Part shown: piece by piece, positions 7,563-17,334 of the stretch
Position numbering within the stretch: the first letter of the stretch is position 1
Layout of the letters: each line of letters opens with the position of its first letter
Source of the DNA: Thiosocius sp965601425
GTDB taxonomy: Bacteria > Pseudomonadota > Gammaproteobacteria > Chromatiales > Chromatiaceae
Length of the DNA stretch: 24,475 bases
NCBI GenBank assembly: GCA_965601425.1
Contig: CBFCWF010000030.1
Location: forward strand, 1 to 24,475
Direction of reading: 5' to 3'
Program-made: the position numbers and the translations under genes
Notes under the pieces: model-generated
Seen by the model: only the letters and a program-made list of their open reading frames with translations
Databases searched by the model: none
Told to the model about the DNA's origin: nothing

Positions 7563-9008
7563 ATGACCTCAACAGCCGAAAAGATGGATGAGCTAGTCGC
7601 GCGGGGCTACGAACACGGCTTCGTGACCGATATCGAGACCGAGGTGATCCCGCCCGGCCTGAACGAAGATGTGATCCGATTGATATCGCAGCGCAAGGAA
7701 GAGCCCGACTGGGTGCTCGCGTACCGGCTCAAGGCCTATCGGCACTGGTTGACGATGAGCCAGCCGCGCTGGTCCTCCGTGCATCACCCGGCGATCGACT
7801 TCCAGGCGATATCCTACTTCGCTGCGCCGAAAAAACGGGCCGAGTTGCAGAGCCTTGACGAAGTCGATCCCGAACTCCTGCGTACCTACGAGAAGCTTGG
7901 GATCCCGATCGAGGAGCAAAAGGCACTGGCCGGCGTAGCGGTCGATGCGGTCTTCGACAGCGTGTCGGTCGCGACAACCTTCCGGAAGAATCTGGCGGAC
8001 GCCGGGGTGATCTTCTGCTCCATCTCGGAGGCCGCACGCGAGCACCCGGACTTGTTGCGCGACTACCTGGGTTCGGTTGTGCCGCACACCGACAATTATT
8101 TCGCCGCGCTCAATGCCGCGGTGTTCACCGACGGCACCTTTGTCTACATCCCCAAGGGCGTGAAATGCCCAATGGAGCTGTCGACCTATTTCAGGATCAA
8201 TGCGCAAAACACCGGGCAGTTCGAGCGTACCCTGATCATTGCCGACGAGGGCAGCGAGGTGAGCTATCTCGAGGGGTGTACTGCGCCGCAGCGCGACGAG
8301 AACCAGCTGCATGCCGCGGTGGTCGAACTGGTGGCCCACAAGGATGCCCGGATCAAGTATTCCACCGTGCAGAATTGGTATCCGGGTGATGCGCAGGGCA
8401 GGGGCGGGATCTACAACTTCGTGACCAAGCGCGGTGACTGCCGAGGCGAACGTTCGAAGATCTCCTGGACCCAGGTCGAGACCGGGTCGGCCATCACCTG
8501 GAAATATCCGAGCTGCATCCTGCGCGGGGACGATTCGGTCGGCGAGTTCTACTCGGTCGCGGTGACGAAGGGGATGCAGCAGGCCGACACCGGCACCAAG
8601 ATGATTCATATCGGCCGAAACACGCGCAGCACGATCGTTTCGAAAGGCATATCCGCGGGGCAGGGCGAGCAGGCCTATCGTGGATTGGTCAGGATGGCGC
8701 AGCGTTCCGAGAACGCCCGTAACCACACCCAGTGCGACTCGCTGTTGATCGGCGATCGCTGTTCGGCGCACACCTATCCTTATATCGAGGTGAAGAACCC
8801 CAGCGCCAAGGTCGAGCACGAGGCGACCACGTCGAAGATCGGGGAAGACCAGCTGTTCTACTGCCGCAGTCGCGGCCTGTCCGAGGAGGATGCCGTATCG
8901 CTGGTCGTGAACGGTTTCTGTAAAGAGGTATTCAACGAACTGCCGATGGAGTTCGCGGTCGAGGCGCAAAAACTGCTCGCGGTCAGCCTTGAAGGCGCAG
9001 TCGGTTAA
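7563..9008 (+). CDS. sufB: Fe-S cluster assembly scaffold protein SufB
   Basis: The 481-residue protein is full length for SufB, the cluster-building subunit of the SufBC2D complex. Conserved landmarks include FVYIPKGVKCPMELSTYFRIN near 192-213, LEGCTAP with Cys239 (equivalent to the sulfur-handling Cys254 of E. coli), and SLLIGDRCSAHTYPYIEV with Cys400 (equivalent to Cys405). HEATTSKIGEDQLFYCRSRG follows at 419-438, and the C-terminus reads ELPMEFAVEAQKLLAVSLE. The frame is open upstream to 7449, but ATG 7563 is preceded by AGGTGG and gives the expected MTSTAEKMDELV N-terminus. It is the first gene of a six-gene suf operon; no iscR or sufR regulator gene precedes it. Confidence 0.98.
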   Translation: MTSTAEKMDELVARGYEHGFVTDIETEVIPPGLNEDVIRLISQRKEEPDWVLAYRLKAYRHWLTMSQPRWSSVHHPAIDFQAISYFAAPKKRAELQSLDEVDPELLRTYEKLGIPIEEQKALAGVAVDAVFDSVSVATTFRKNLADAGVIFCSISEAAREHPDLLRDYLGSVVPHTDNYFAALNAAVFTDGTFVYIPKGVKCPMELSTYFRINAQNTGQFERTLIIADEGSEVSYLEGCTAPQRDENQLHAAVVELVAHKDARIKYSTVQNWYPGDAQGRGGIYNFVTKRGDCRGERSKISWTQVETGSAITWKYPSCILRGDDSVGEFYSVAVTKGMQQADTGTKMIHIGRNTRSTIVSKGISAGQGEQAYRGLVRMAQRSENARNHTQCDSLLIGDRCSAHTYPYIEVKNPSAKVEHEATTSKIGEDQLFYCRSRGLSEEDAVSLVVNGFCKEVFNELPMEFAVEAQKLLAVSLEGAVG

Positions 9009-9025
9009 ACGGGAGACGATGCAAG

Positions 9026-9777
<752 letters not shown>

Positions 9778-9781
<4 letters not shown>

Positions 9782-11118
9782 GCACGGCAGAACGGACAGA
9801 CGATACCGGGACGGACCTGGCGGCGCTGGTGAAGCAGGGCCAGGCACTGATGTCGGTTGGCGCACAGGGCCCCGGGTGGCTGTCCGATGCGCGCCGGCAC
9901 GGCGCGCAACAGGTGAGACGCATCGGTTGGCCGGAGCGGAAGGAGGAGGCCTGGCGCTACACGCCGGTTGGCTTCCTCAAGGAGGCGCGCTATCAGCCAA
10001 CCCTTCATGGGCCGTTCAGCGCGCTGCGGCTTGACGACATCGAGACACTGCTGCTCGCTCCGCACGACGGCGTGCGCCTGGTATTCGTCAATGGTTTCTT
10101 CGCCCCGCAGCTGTCGGCGCTGGCCGGCGACCACGGCGGCGTCGTGATGACGACGCTGGGCGGGTCGCTGGGCGACGTACCGGCGGCGATCAGGTCTCAC
10201 CTCGATCAGGTTGCCGAGCATCGCCACGTGTTTGCCGCGCTGAACAGTGCGCTGATGTCCGATGGCGCCTGTGTGCTCGTGCCGAGCGCGGTCCAGGCGT
10301 CGCAGCCAATCGAACTGCTGCACATCTCGGTCGGGCTCGATGACCCGGGCATCAGCCATCCACGACACCTGGTGGTGCTCGAGGACGGGGCGTCTGCGCG
10401 CATCGTGGAGCGTTACTGCAGCCTGGGTGACGCGGTCTATTTCAATAACGCAATGGTCGAGGTGGCTGTGGGTGCGGGCAGCGAACTGGTGCACGAAAGG
10501 CTCCAGGAGGAGAGCAGCAGCGCCCAGCACCTCAGCGATCTGCACGTCCGGCTGGATGCGGGCAGCCGCTATCGTCTGGTGCAGGCGGCACTGGGTGCTG
10601 CCTGGTCGCGAAGCGACATCCGGGTCCTGTTCGAGGGCGAGGGCGCGGAGGCGCAACTCGACGGCTTGATGCTGGCGCACGATCGGCAGCTCAACGACGT
10701 CCATCTCGATATCCAGCACAAGGTTCCCGACTGCACCAGCCGTGAGTCCTTCAAGGGCATCCTCGACGGCAGCGGTCGCGTCGTGTTCGACGGCCGCATC
10801 CTGGTCGAACGCGATGCGCAGCGGACAGACGCGATGCTGTCGAATCACAATCTGATGCTGTCGCGCGCGGCCGAGGTGGATACCAAACCGCAGCTCGAGA
10901 TCTTCGCCGACGACGTGAAATGCAGCCACGGAACCACGGTCGGAGAACTCGACCACGACATGCTCTTCTACCTGCGGTCGCGTGGCGTGCCGCTGGTCGA
11001 GGCGCGGCAGATGCTGTGTGCAGGTTTTGCGCAAGAGGTGCTCGATCGCATCGAGAACACCGCACTGCGCGCAAGGGCCGGCAGGCAGCTGACATCGCGC
11101 CTCAAGACCGCGGTGTGA
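9778..11118 (+). CDS. sufD: Fe-S cluster assembly protein SufD
   Basis: The 446-residue protein is the SufB paralogue in the SufBC2D scaffold. The N-terminal part contains RIGWPERKEEAWRYTPVGFL, typical of SufD (the W-RKEEWRYT region). The C-terminal beta-helix region carries FADDVKCSHGTTVGELD with His384, equivalent to the cluster-assembly histidine of E. coli SufD (His360), followed by DMLFYLRSRGV. The start codon overlaps the sufC stop (ATGA), indicating translational coupling. Length is normal for the family. Confidence 0.97.
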
Positions 11119-11138
11119 GCAACGGGAGCATCGGTCTC

Positions 11139-11501
11139 ATGTTGACCTGGTTACGCAAATCCATTCTCGGGAGTGAGGCATTGGCTGAGACGGACGCAGA
11201 CGCGCGGCTCGACGACATTATCGCGGCGCTGCGCACGGTGCACGACCCGGAGATCCCGACCAATATCTACGACCTGGGTCTCATCTACGCGATCGATGCG
11301 CGCGGGTCGCGTGATATCGAAATCAAGATGACCCTGACTGCGCCGGGCTGTCCGGTGGCCGGTACACTGCCGGGCATGGTCGAACAGGCCGTGGAGCAGG
11401 TCGACGGCGTGGGTCGCTGCGAGGTCCAACTGGTCTGGGACCCGCCCTGGTCGCAGGACCGAATGAGCGACGAGGCGAAGCTCGAACTGGGCATGCTTTG
11501 A
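11139..11501 (+). CDS. sufT: SufT / MIP18-family Fe-S assembly factor
   Basis: The 120-residue protein belongs to the DUF59/MIP18 family. It shows the DPEIPTNIYDLGLIY motif, the MTLTAPGCPVAGTLP motif with the conserved cysteine, and VWDPPWSQDRMSDEAKLELGML, the typical SufT C-terminus. SufT proteins help mature Fe-S proteins when cluster demand is high and are commonly encoded inside suf operons, as here between sufD and the A-type carrier. ATG 11139 has GGGAG about ten bases upstream. An in-frame GTG at 11115 overlaps the sufD stop (GTGA) and would add eight residues, so it is a real alternative. Confidence 0.92.
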   Translation: MLTWLRKSILGSEALAETDADARLDDIIAALRTVHDPEIPTNIYDLGLIYAIDARGSRDIEIKMTLTAPGCPVAGTLPGMVEQAVEQVDGVGRCEVQLVWDPPWSQDRMSDEAKLELGML

Positions 11502-11534
11502 ACGGTACTTGGGCTTTATCGAAGGGAGATTTGC

Positions 11535-11861
11535 ATGGCAATTCAACTCACCGAATCGGCCGCGCGGCACGTGGCGCAGGAGATCGCGAAGCGTGGCAGG
11601 GGTCAGGGGCTTCGCGTCGGCACCCGCAAGAGCGGCTGCACGGGCTTTGCCTACGTCGTCGACTATGCCGATGAGATCGGCCCGGATGACCTTGTGTACG
11701 AGAGTTTTGGCACCAAGGTAGTGATCGATGAGCATTCGCTGTCGCGACTCGACGGCATGGTGATCGACTTCGTCCGGACAAACCTGCTCAATGAAGGCTT
11801 CGAATTCCGTAACCCCAACGTGAAGGACATGTGCGGTTGCGGCGAGTCGTTCAGCGTCTGA
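11535..11861 (+). CDS. A-type Fe-S carrier protein (IscA/SufA/ErpA family)
   Basis: The 108-residue protein has the three conserved cysteines of A-type carriers: Cys35 in KSGCTGFAY and Cys100 and Cys102 in the C-terminal CGCGESF motif. It fits the length of SufA/IscA proteins, which accept clusters from the scaffold and pass them to target proteins. The start ATG has GGGAG upstream (11524-11528). Within a suf operon the functional name SufA is reasonable, but by sequence (SxCGCGESF tail) it is equally IscA-like, so I leave the symbol open. It follows sufT by 33 bases and precedes sufE by 7. Confidence 0.95.
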   Translation: MAIQLTESAARHVAQEIAKRGRGQGLRVGTRKSGCTGFAYVVDYADEIGPDDLVYESFGTKVVIDEHSLSRLDGMVIDFVRTNLLNEGFEFRNPNVKDMCGCGESFSV

Positions 11862-11868
11862 CAGGGCC

Positions 11869-12306
11869 ATGCTGACACCGCAAGAGGTCATCGAGAATTT
11901 CGAGCTCTTGGACGACTGGGATACGCGCTATGCGTATCTGGTCGAGCTCGGCGAGGCCTTGCCTGCGCTGGATGACGCCTACCGTACCGAGGCCAACCGC
12001 GTCCAGGGATGTATGAGCAAGGTCTGGGTGTGCCCTCTGGGCGATCCGGCGGACCCACAGCGGCTGCGATTCGTCGGCGACTGCGACACCGCCATCATCA
12101 AGGGGGTGCTGGCCCTGCTGATCGAGCTGATGTCGGGCCGCACGCCACGGGAGATCGCGGCGCTGGATCTCGACCACCTGTTCGACGAATTGAAACTGGC
12201 CGATCATTTGAGCCCGAACCGCCATTTCGGCATCTACTCGATCGTGGAACTGATGAAGGCGCAGGCGGCCGACGCTGCCCCTGAGCCCGATCCCGCCCCG
12301 TCATGA
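11869..12306 (+). CDS. sufE: sulfur acceptor protein SufE
   Basis: The 145-residue protein matches SufE, which takes persulfide sulfur from a cysteine desulfurase and hands it to SufB. The active-site region reads NRVQGCMSKVWV with Cys48, equivalent to Cys51 of E. coli SufE. The N-terminal ENFELLDDWDTRYAYLVELG and the C-terminal LSPNRHFGIYSIVELMKA are also family hallmarks. It starts 7 bases after the carrier gene and ends the operon. Its normal partner SufS is not encoded next to it or anywhere else in the window. The last dozen residues (AADAAPEPDPAPS) are a disordered Pro/Ala tail. Confidence 0.96.
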   Translation: MLTPQEVIENFELLDDWDTRYAYLVELGEALPALDDAYRTEANRVQGCMSKVWVCPLGDPADPQRLRFVGDCDTAIIKGVLALLIELMSGRTPREIAALDLDHLFDELKLADHLSPNRHFGIYSIVELMKAQAADAAPEPDPAPS

Positions 12307-12505
12307 GTTCGCCGCCCCCACGCCCTGACGGGTATCGCGCGGCCAGCGATTTTCTCCCCGCACGGCGGTAGATCGTGTCCATGTGTTTTGTGCGTTACGC
12401 CTTGTCGCCGGGTCGTGCCGCGCGCAATGTCAGACGACGTCATGCCCGGGCCGTATGCCGAATAGCCGATCCGGCGCCGGGCCCACAGGGACGAAACAGG
12501 GCACC

Positions 12506-14974
12506 ATGCCCCCGATAATCCCGATGGACGATCAACTGGCGACACTGCCGCCGCGGCTTCGCGAGCGTTGCCGCGTCCTGGGCAAGCAAAGTAATATCGG
12601 TGCCGGCGAGTTCGTGCTGTATTGGATGCACCACGCCGTGCGCGGCCATGAAAACCCGGCACTCGACGCGGCGATCCATCTCGCCAATGCGCACGGTCTG
12701 CCGGTGCTTGTCTATCAGGGGCTGGGCGGTGCCCACCGCTACAACAGCGATCGTCATCACACGTTCATCCTTCAGGGTGCGCAGGACGCGCACCGTGAGT
12801 TGGCACTGCGCGGCATACGCGCCGTGTTTCACCTAGGCCGTACCGGTAACGATCCATCGCCACTGCGGCGGCTCGTACGACGTGCCGCGGCGCTAATCGT
12901 CGAAGATTTCCCGGCCCCCCCATTCCCGCACTGGACCCGGAGGCTGGCGCTGCAGGCCCCGGTGCCGACGGTCGCGGTGGACAGCTGCTGCATTCTACCC
13001 ATGCAATCGCAAAGCCAGGCATTCACGCGCGCCTATGCGTTCCGTCAGGCCAATGCCGATGAGTATGGGCGGCGCGTCCCACTCGACTGGGCCGAAACCC
13101 CGGTGTCGCAACCGGCATTCGATGGCGAACTCGGCTTCGTACCGCTGGACCTCGACGGCGCTGACATCGCCGCACTTTGTGCTGGCTGTGCGATCGATCA
13201 CGGGGTGCCCCCGGTCGCGCACACCCGCGGTGGGTCCCGGGCCGGCTACCGGCGCTGGAACGCGTTTCGCGACCAGGGTCTGGCCCAATATGCGCGTCTG
13301 CGCAACGATGCTGCGGTCGACTGGCCGCGCGGAGTGAGCCGCATGTCGCCTTATCTGCATCACGGACAGGTGTCGCCGTTCCGGGTTGCCCGCGAGGCCC
13401 TGCAAACCGGTGGCGAGGGTGCCGGAAAGTTCCTCGACGAGCTGTTGACCTGGCGAGAGCTCGCGTACAACCTGTGCTTTCACACCGCCGATCCGGAACG
13501 GCTGGATGTTCTGCCAACGTGGGCACGCCAGACACTCGAGGAGCACGCGGCGGACAAGCGTCCGGCGATCCTCGACGAGGAGACACTGGCACGCTCCGGC
13601 AGCGGCGATACGCTGTGGGACCTGGCACAGGCCTCGCTGCGCATCCATGGTGAACTGCACAACAACCTGCGCATGACCTGGGCCAAGGCAATACCCTTCT
13701 GGCGACCGGATGCCGCGGCGGCGTTGAAAACCCTGATCACCCTCAACCACCGCTATGCGCTCGACGGCTCGGACCCGAACTCTTATGGGGGACTGCTGTG
13801 GGCGCTCGGTCTCTACGACCGGCCGTTCGCGGATGCCCCGGTGCTTGGCAAGATACGCGGACGCTCGACGAAGTCGCATTCACGGCGGCTCGACACGCAT
13901 CGCTACCGTGATCGTAGCTGCCGCCCGAGCTGCGGCCTGGCCATGCGCATCGCTGTCATCGGGGCGGGCATTGCCGGTCTGTCCGCGGCGCGGACGCTGC
14001 AAGATCACGGACACCGGGTCAGCGTATTCGAGAAATCGCGCGGCCTCGGCGGACGCGCCGCGACGCGACGTCACGATGACATTGGCTTCGATCACGGCGC
14101 CCAGTACTTCACCGCCGACGAACCGGTATTCCGCACGGCCGTCGAGGCCTGGCGCGAAGCGGGCATCGTCGCCCGCTGGGCAGCGCGCCTCGGCAGGGTG
14201 ACGTCCGAGGGTATCGACGCATCGCCCGACCAGCGCGAGCGGCTGGTCGCGGTACCGGGCATGAGCGCACTCGGTCGCCATCTCGGCCGCGGCCTTGACG
14301 TTCGTTGTCAAGTCCGGGTTGCACCGCCACGCCATCTGGCCGGACGCTGGCGGCTCAGAGACGACGCCGGCAACCCGCTCGGCGATTTCGACGCACTGAT
14401 CGTCTCCGCACCGGCGCCGCAGACCGAGGCGTTGCTAAGCCATGCCGCCGCAGACCTGGCGGAGATTGCGGCCGGCGTCACCTTCGCGCCGGTATGGGCG
14501 TTGATGCTGGCATTCAACGGGCCTGACGCGCTGCGCTACGACGGTCTGTTCTTCGACACGCCGGAACTCAGCTGGGCGGCACGCAACGCCAGCAAGCCTG
14601 GCCGCGGCGGGCAGACCTGGGTCGTGCACGCCGCGCCCGCCTGGACCCGCCGCCACCTCGATGCCGGGCATGACCAGGTGGCCGAGACCTTGACCGGGGC
14701 GTTCTGCCGCTATACGGGCATCGACGCCGGTGGCGTCAGCCTGCGTGATACCCACCGTTGGCTTTACTCACTGGTCGACGAACCCTTGCAGGCCGAGGCG
14801 CTGTGGGACCCGGGCCGACGTCTGGCCGTGTGCGGAGACTGGTGTCATGGCGCCCGTATCGGGGGTGCCTATCTGAGTGGCCAGGCCGCGGCCGGCCATC
14901 TGCTGCGCCAGCTGGCGCAGGACAGGGCCAGCGGGTCGACAGACGCGTGGCCGGCCTGGCGCCCGGTTCAATGA
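12506..14974 (+). CDS. fusion of class II-like DNA photolyase and renalase-like FAD oxidoreductase
   Basis: One uninterrupted frame of 822 residues holds two flavoproteins. Residues about 1-450 resemble class II photolyases: GEFVLYWMHHAVRGHENPAL at the start of the N-terminal domain, then MSPYLHHGQVSPFRV, ELLTWRELAYNLCF, LPTWARQTLEEHAAD, LRMTWAKAIPFW and HRYALDGSDPNSYGGLLWAL. The expected activity is light-driven repair of UV pyrimidine dimers. A linker rich in Arg and Ser spans about 450-479. Residues 480-822 form a renalase-like (COG3380) NAD(P)/FAD oxidoreductase, with dinucleotide-binding GAGIAG, FEKSRGLGGRAATRR, FDHGAQYFTADEP and C-terminal GDWCHGARIGGAYLSGQAA. I chose ATG 12506, with AGGG five bases upstream; the frame is open back to 12383 but without photolyase-like sequence. 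An internal start at 13943 (MRIAVIGAG) could also yield the second domain alone. Confidence 0.85.
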   Translation: MPPIIPMDDQLATLPPRLRERCRVLGKQSNIGAGEFVLYWMHHAVRGHENPALDAAIHLANAHGLPVLVYQGLGGAHRYNSDRHHTFILQGAQDAHRELALRGIRAVFHLGRTGNDPSPLRRLVRRAAALIVEDFPAPPFPHWTRRLALQAPVPTVAVDSCCILPMQSQSQAFTRAYAFRQANADEYGRRVPLDWAETPVSQPAFDGELGFVPLDLDGADIAALCAGCAIDHGVPPVAHTRGGSRAGYRRWNAFRDQGLAQYARLRNDAAVDWPRGVSRMSPYLHHGQVSPFRVAREALQTGGEGAGKFLDELLTWRELAYNLCFHTADPERLDVLPTWARQTLEEHAADKRPAILDEETLARSGSGDTLWDLAQASLRIHGELHNNLRMTWAKAIPFWRPDAAAALKTLITLNHRYALDGSDPNSYGGLLWALGLYDRPFADAPVLGKIRGRSTKSHSRRLDTHRYRDRSCRPSCGLAMRIAVIGAGIAGLSAARTLQDHGHRVSVFEKSRGLGGRAATRRHDDIGFDHGAQYFTADEPVFRTAVEAWREAGIVARWAARLGRVTSEGIDASPDQRERLVAVPGMSALGRHLGRGLDVRCQVRVAPPRHLAGRWRLRDDAGNPLGDFDALIVSAPAPQTEALLSHAAADLAEIAAGVTFAPVWALMLAFNGPDALRYDGLFFDTPELSWAARNASKPGRGGQTWVVHAAPAWTRRHLDAGHDQVAETLTGAFCRYTGIDAGGVSLRDTHRWLYSLVDEPLQAEALWDPGRRLAVCGDWCHGARIGGAYLSGQAAAGHLLRQLAQDRASGSTDAWPAWRPVQ

Positions 14975-15001
14975 ACGCAAACACAGAAACGGAGGCAGGG
15001 T

Positions 15002-15577
15002 ATGAACAGGCCGATGGGACATCTCGCCAGCCGGCGCGCGCGGTCGCAGCACAGAGGATGCTGCGGCAGCTGGATCAACGAAGCGCCCTCGGTCGGCGCG
15101 AGCGCGCCGTCGCTACGGCCGCTCAGTGGCACGACGCGAATCGTTTGCACGTTGCTAGCGGGCTTCGCGCTGCTGCTCACGGGAAACGTACACGCGTACG
15201 ATCTTTCACAGCACCTGTGGAAGAATCGCCTGCTGTTCCTGGTGAGCGACTCGACAGCCGATCCGCCGCTCAGCGCGCAGCGCGAGGCCATCGAGACACT
15301 GCGCACGGAGGTCGTCGACCGTGACCTGGTCGTGTTCGAACTGTTTGCCGCCAGCGGCAATGTCGACGGCCAGGTGCTGAGCGCGGAAGATGTCGCCGGG
15401 CTGCGTCGGCAACTCGGCGTGGCGCCGGGTGATCGCCAGCTGATCCTGGTCGGCTTGGATGGCGGGATCAAACGGCGCGGCGAACTGGAGACTGAACTGC
15501 AGGTGGTATTCGAACAGATCGACGGCATGCCGATGCGCCGGCAGGAGCTGCGCGAGCGAGACAGCCTCACTGAGTGA
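15002..15577 (+). CDS. DUF4174 family exported protein
   Basis: The 191-residue protein ends with a domain resembling DUF4174: YDLSQHLWKNRLLFLVSDS at about 66-84, RDLVVFEL, DRQLILVGLDGGIKRRG and FEQIDGMPMRRQE. The domain looks thioredoxin-like in layout but lacks a CxxC motif, and no function is established to my knowledge. A hydrophobic segment, IVCTLLAGFALLLTGNVHA at about 47-65, looks like a signal peptide with an AxA-type cleavage site. It is preceded by an unusually long 46-residue N-terminal region. The ATG at 15002 is supported by a strong ribosome binding site, GGAGG at 14990-14994 within GGAGGCAGGGT. The gene follows the photolyase fusion by 27 bases and is probably co-transcribed. 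Confidence 0.75.
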   Translation: MNRPMGHLASRRARSQHRGCCGSWINEAPSVGASAPSLRPLSGTTRIVCTLLAGFALLLTGNVHAYDLSQHLWKNRLLFLVSDSTADPPLSAQREAIETLRTEVVDRDLVVFELFAASGNVDGQVLSAEDVAGLRRQLGVAPGDRQLILVGLDGGIKRRGELETELQVVFEQIDGMPMRRQELRERDSLTE

Positions 15578-15649
15578 CCCCTCCGGGGTAAACGACCAAA
15601 CTCGCTTGGCTCGAGGCATGGGCCGGCGCGCGAAGCCCGTGGTCGATGT

Positions 15650-17197
15650 TCACCCGACTAGGCCCCGCAGGCCGGTCTCATGGAGTCGCCGAACGGTATC
15701 GAGCGTGTCGGCGCCGAGCGCGTTCTTGTCGTCGCGATAGCGCTTTATTCGCGCGAAACGCAGGGCCAGACCGGCCGGATAATGTTGGCTGCGCTGCAGT
15801 TCGTTGAATGCGACCTCGACCACCAGTTCCGGCCGCACATACACGGTTTGCTCATCCTGATCGATCGCGCGCGCCAGGAGGTTTCTCGTCTGCCAGTCGA
15901 GCATCGCGTCGGTGAGCCCCTTGAAGGTCTTGCCCAGCATCACGAATTCACCGCTCTGCGCATCACGGGCGCCAAGGTGCAGATTACTCAGCCGGCCGCG
16001 ACGACGCCCGCTACCCCATTCGGCCGCCAGGACGACCAGATCAAGCGTGTGCACCGGTTTGATCTTATGCCAGTCGGCACCGCGGCTACCGGCCTGATAG
16101 CTCGATTGCAGCGACTTCGCCATGAGGCCCTCATGGCCGGCGGCGATTGCCTGGCGCAGGAAATCGATCGCCCGGGCGGGTTGCGATGTGACCAGACGAG
16201 GGACCCGCATCGCTACGTCTACCGTTGCATCCAACCGCTGCATGCGCTCGCGATAGTCCGCATCGATCAGATCTTCACCGTCCAGGTGGAGGCAGTCGAA
16301 CAGGCGCACCGACAATGGGATCCTTGCGCACAGCTCCGCGACCTTCTGCCGGCGCCCGAAACGCTTTAGTGTGGTCTGGAAAGGTAGCGGCCGACCATCG
16401 CGACCCAATGCGATGGCTTCACCGTCGAGCACGACGCGGTCGGCTCGCAGCGCCAATGCCGCCTCGACGATTTCCGGAACGGCGGCGGTGACATCGTTCA
16501 GGTGCCGCGTAAAGACGCGCACCTGCCCACCGTCTCGGTGCACCTGTACGCGGGCGCCGTCGAGCTTGTACTCGAAGGCCGTATCACCCCGGTTGGCCAG
16601 GACCTCGTCAGCGCCATCGATCGGCTGTGCCAGCATCGGCTGCAGCGGGCGGAACAACTGGAGAGAAAAGTCGGCCAGTGCGGCGTGGCCGTCGGACAGC
16701 GCTCTGGCGGCCACCGCAGCGAGGTCGCCACTGAGCATGACCGCACGCCGCACCGCAGCGGCATCGATGCGTGCCGCGCGCGCGACCGCATCGCTCGCTA
16801 CGCCCTCGAGGGCACCCTGACGCAGTTCGCCGAGCAGCAGGTTCAGCAGGAAGTGCTGCTCCTCCGCGGTGGCCCGGGCCAGCAGTTCACGCAGCGCCTG
16901 CGCGCGCCGCGCCTGCGCACCGGCTCCACGATGCGCGGCGATCGCCCGCAGCGCCGCGTCGACCGCTGTGACCTTCAGCGTCGATCGCCCGCTCGGTTCA
17001 ACGGTTGCCGCCCGGATCGTGGCCGGACCGATACCGATCGGGCCATGGGGAAGGCGCCCGGTCAGGTAACTGGTCGCGGCGTGAACCTCGTCCGGACCCA
17101 GTTCGGCGAGGCATTCCGCGAGTATCGCCGTCTTCGTCAACCGGCTGCGGGTTGCGACGAGTTTGGCGGAGGCCCTGGCAAGCTGTTGGATCTGCAT
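15650..17197 (-). CDS. ATP-dependent DNA ligase (archaeal/actinobacterial LigB type)
   Basis: The 515-residue protein has an N-terminal DNA-binding domain (about 1-180), an adenylation domain and a C-terminal OB-fold. Motif I is EYKLDGARVQVHR with adenylated Lys211. VVLDGEAIA at 256-263 is motif III-like, SVRLFDCLHLDGEDL at 296-310 follows, motif IV is EGLMAKS at 356-362, and motif V is WHKIKP at 376-381. This architecture is that of archaeal ligases and mycobacterial LigB, not of the short secreted Lig of some proteobacteria or of LigD. Bacteria replicate with the NAD-dependent LigA, so this is an accessory ligase, probably for repair. No Ku or polymerase gene is adjacent. The start ATG has no clear ribosome binding site; a small gene lies 137 bases upstream on the same strand. 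Confidence 0.93.
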   Translation of the reverse strand: MQIQQLARASAKLVATRSRLTKTAILAECLAELGPDEVHAATSYLTGRLPHGPIGIGPATIRAATVEPSGRSTLKVTAVDAALRAIAAHRGAGAQARRAQALRELLARATAEEQHFLLNLLLGELRQGALEGVASDAVARAARIDAAAVRRAVMLSGDLAAVAARALSDGHAALADFSLQLFRPLQPMLAQPIDGADEVLANRGDTAFEYKLDGARVQVHRDGGQVRVFTRHLNDVTAAVPEIVEAALALRADRVVLDGEAIALGRDGRPLPFQTTLKRFGRRQKVAELCARIPLSVRLFDCLHLDGEDLIDADYRERMQRLDATVDVAMRVPRLVTSQPARAIDFLRQAIAAGHEGLMAKSLQSSYQAGSRGADWHKIKPVHTLDLVVLAAEWGSGRRRGRLSNLHLGARDAQSGEFVMLGKTFKGLTDAMLDWQTRNLLARAIDQDEQTVYVRPELVVEVAFNELQRSQHYPAGLALRFARIKRYRDDKNALGADTLDTVRRLHETGLRGLVG

Positions 17198-17334
17198 AGT
17201 CGGGGGTGTGCTGCGTCAACAAACGCCTGAGACCGCCTTAGTATGCCGCCGCCCGGCCGTATGTCAGCCAAGCAATGACTAAGGGTATCGCCGTGCCCGC
17301 AGGCGCCAAGGGGCGCTGTCGGTGCGAGATGCGG

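Noticed and set aside
7593..8969. 458-codon minus-strand frame opposite sufB
   Set aside because: Antisense shadow of a highly conserved gene; no ribosome binding site or domain signal.
12383..12505. N-terminal extension of the photolyase fusion frame
   Set aside because: It carries no photolyase-like sequence and has a poor start context; ATG 12506 has AGGG at proper spacing and leads directly into the conserved domain.
13850..13945. Suspected sequencing frameshift producing the photolyase-oxidoreductase fusion
   Set aside because: The frame is continuous with both domains intact and an Arg/Ser-rich linker; nothing in the sequence itself shows an indel, so I keep the fusion while noting it should be verified.
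15577..15589. Small hairpin ACCCC-TCC-GGGGT as a terminator between convergent genes
   Set aside because: Only a 5-base stem with no T-run on either strand; too weak to call.
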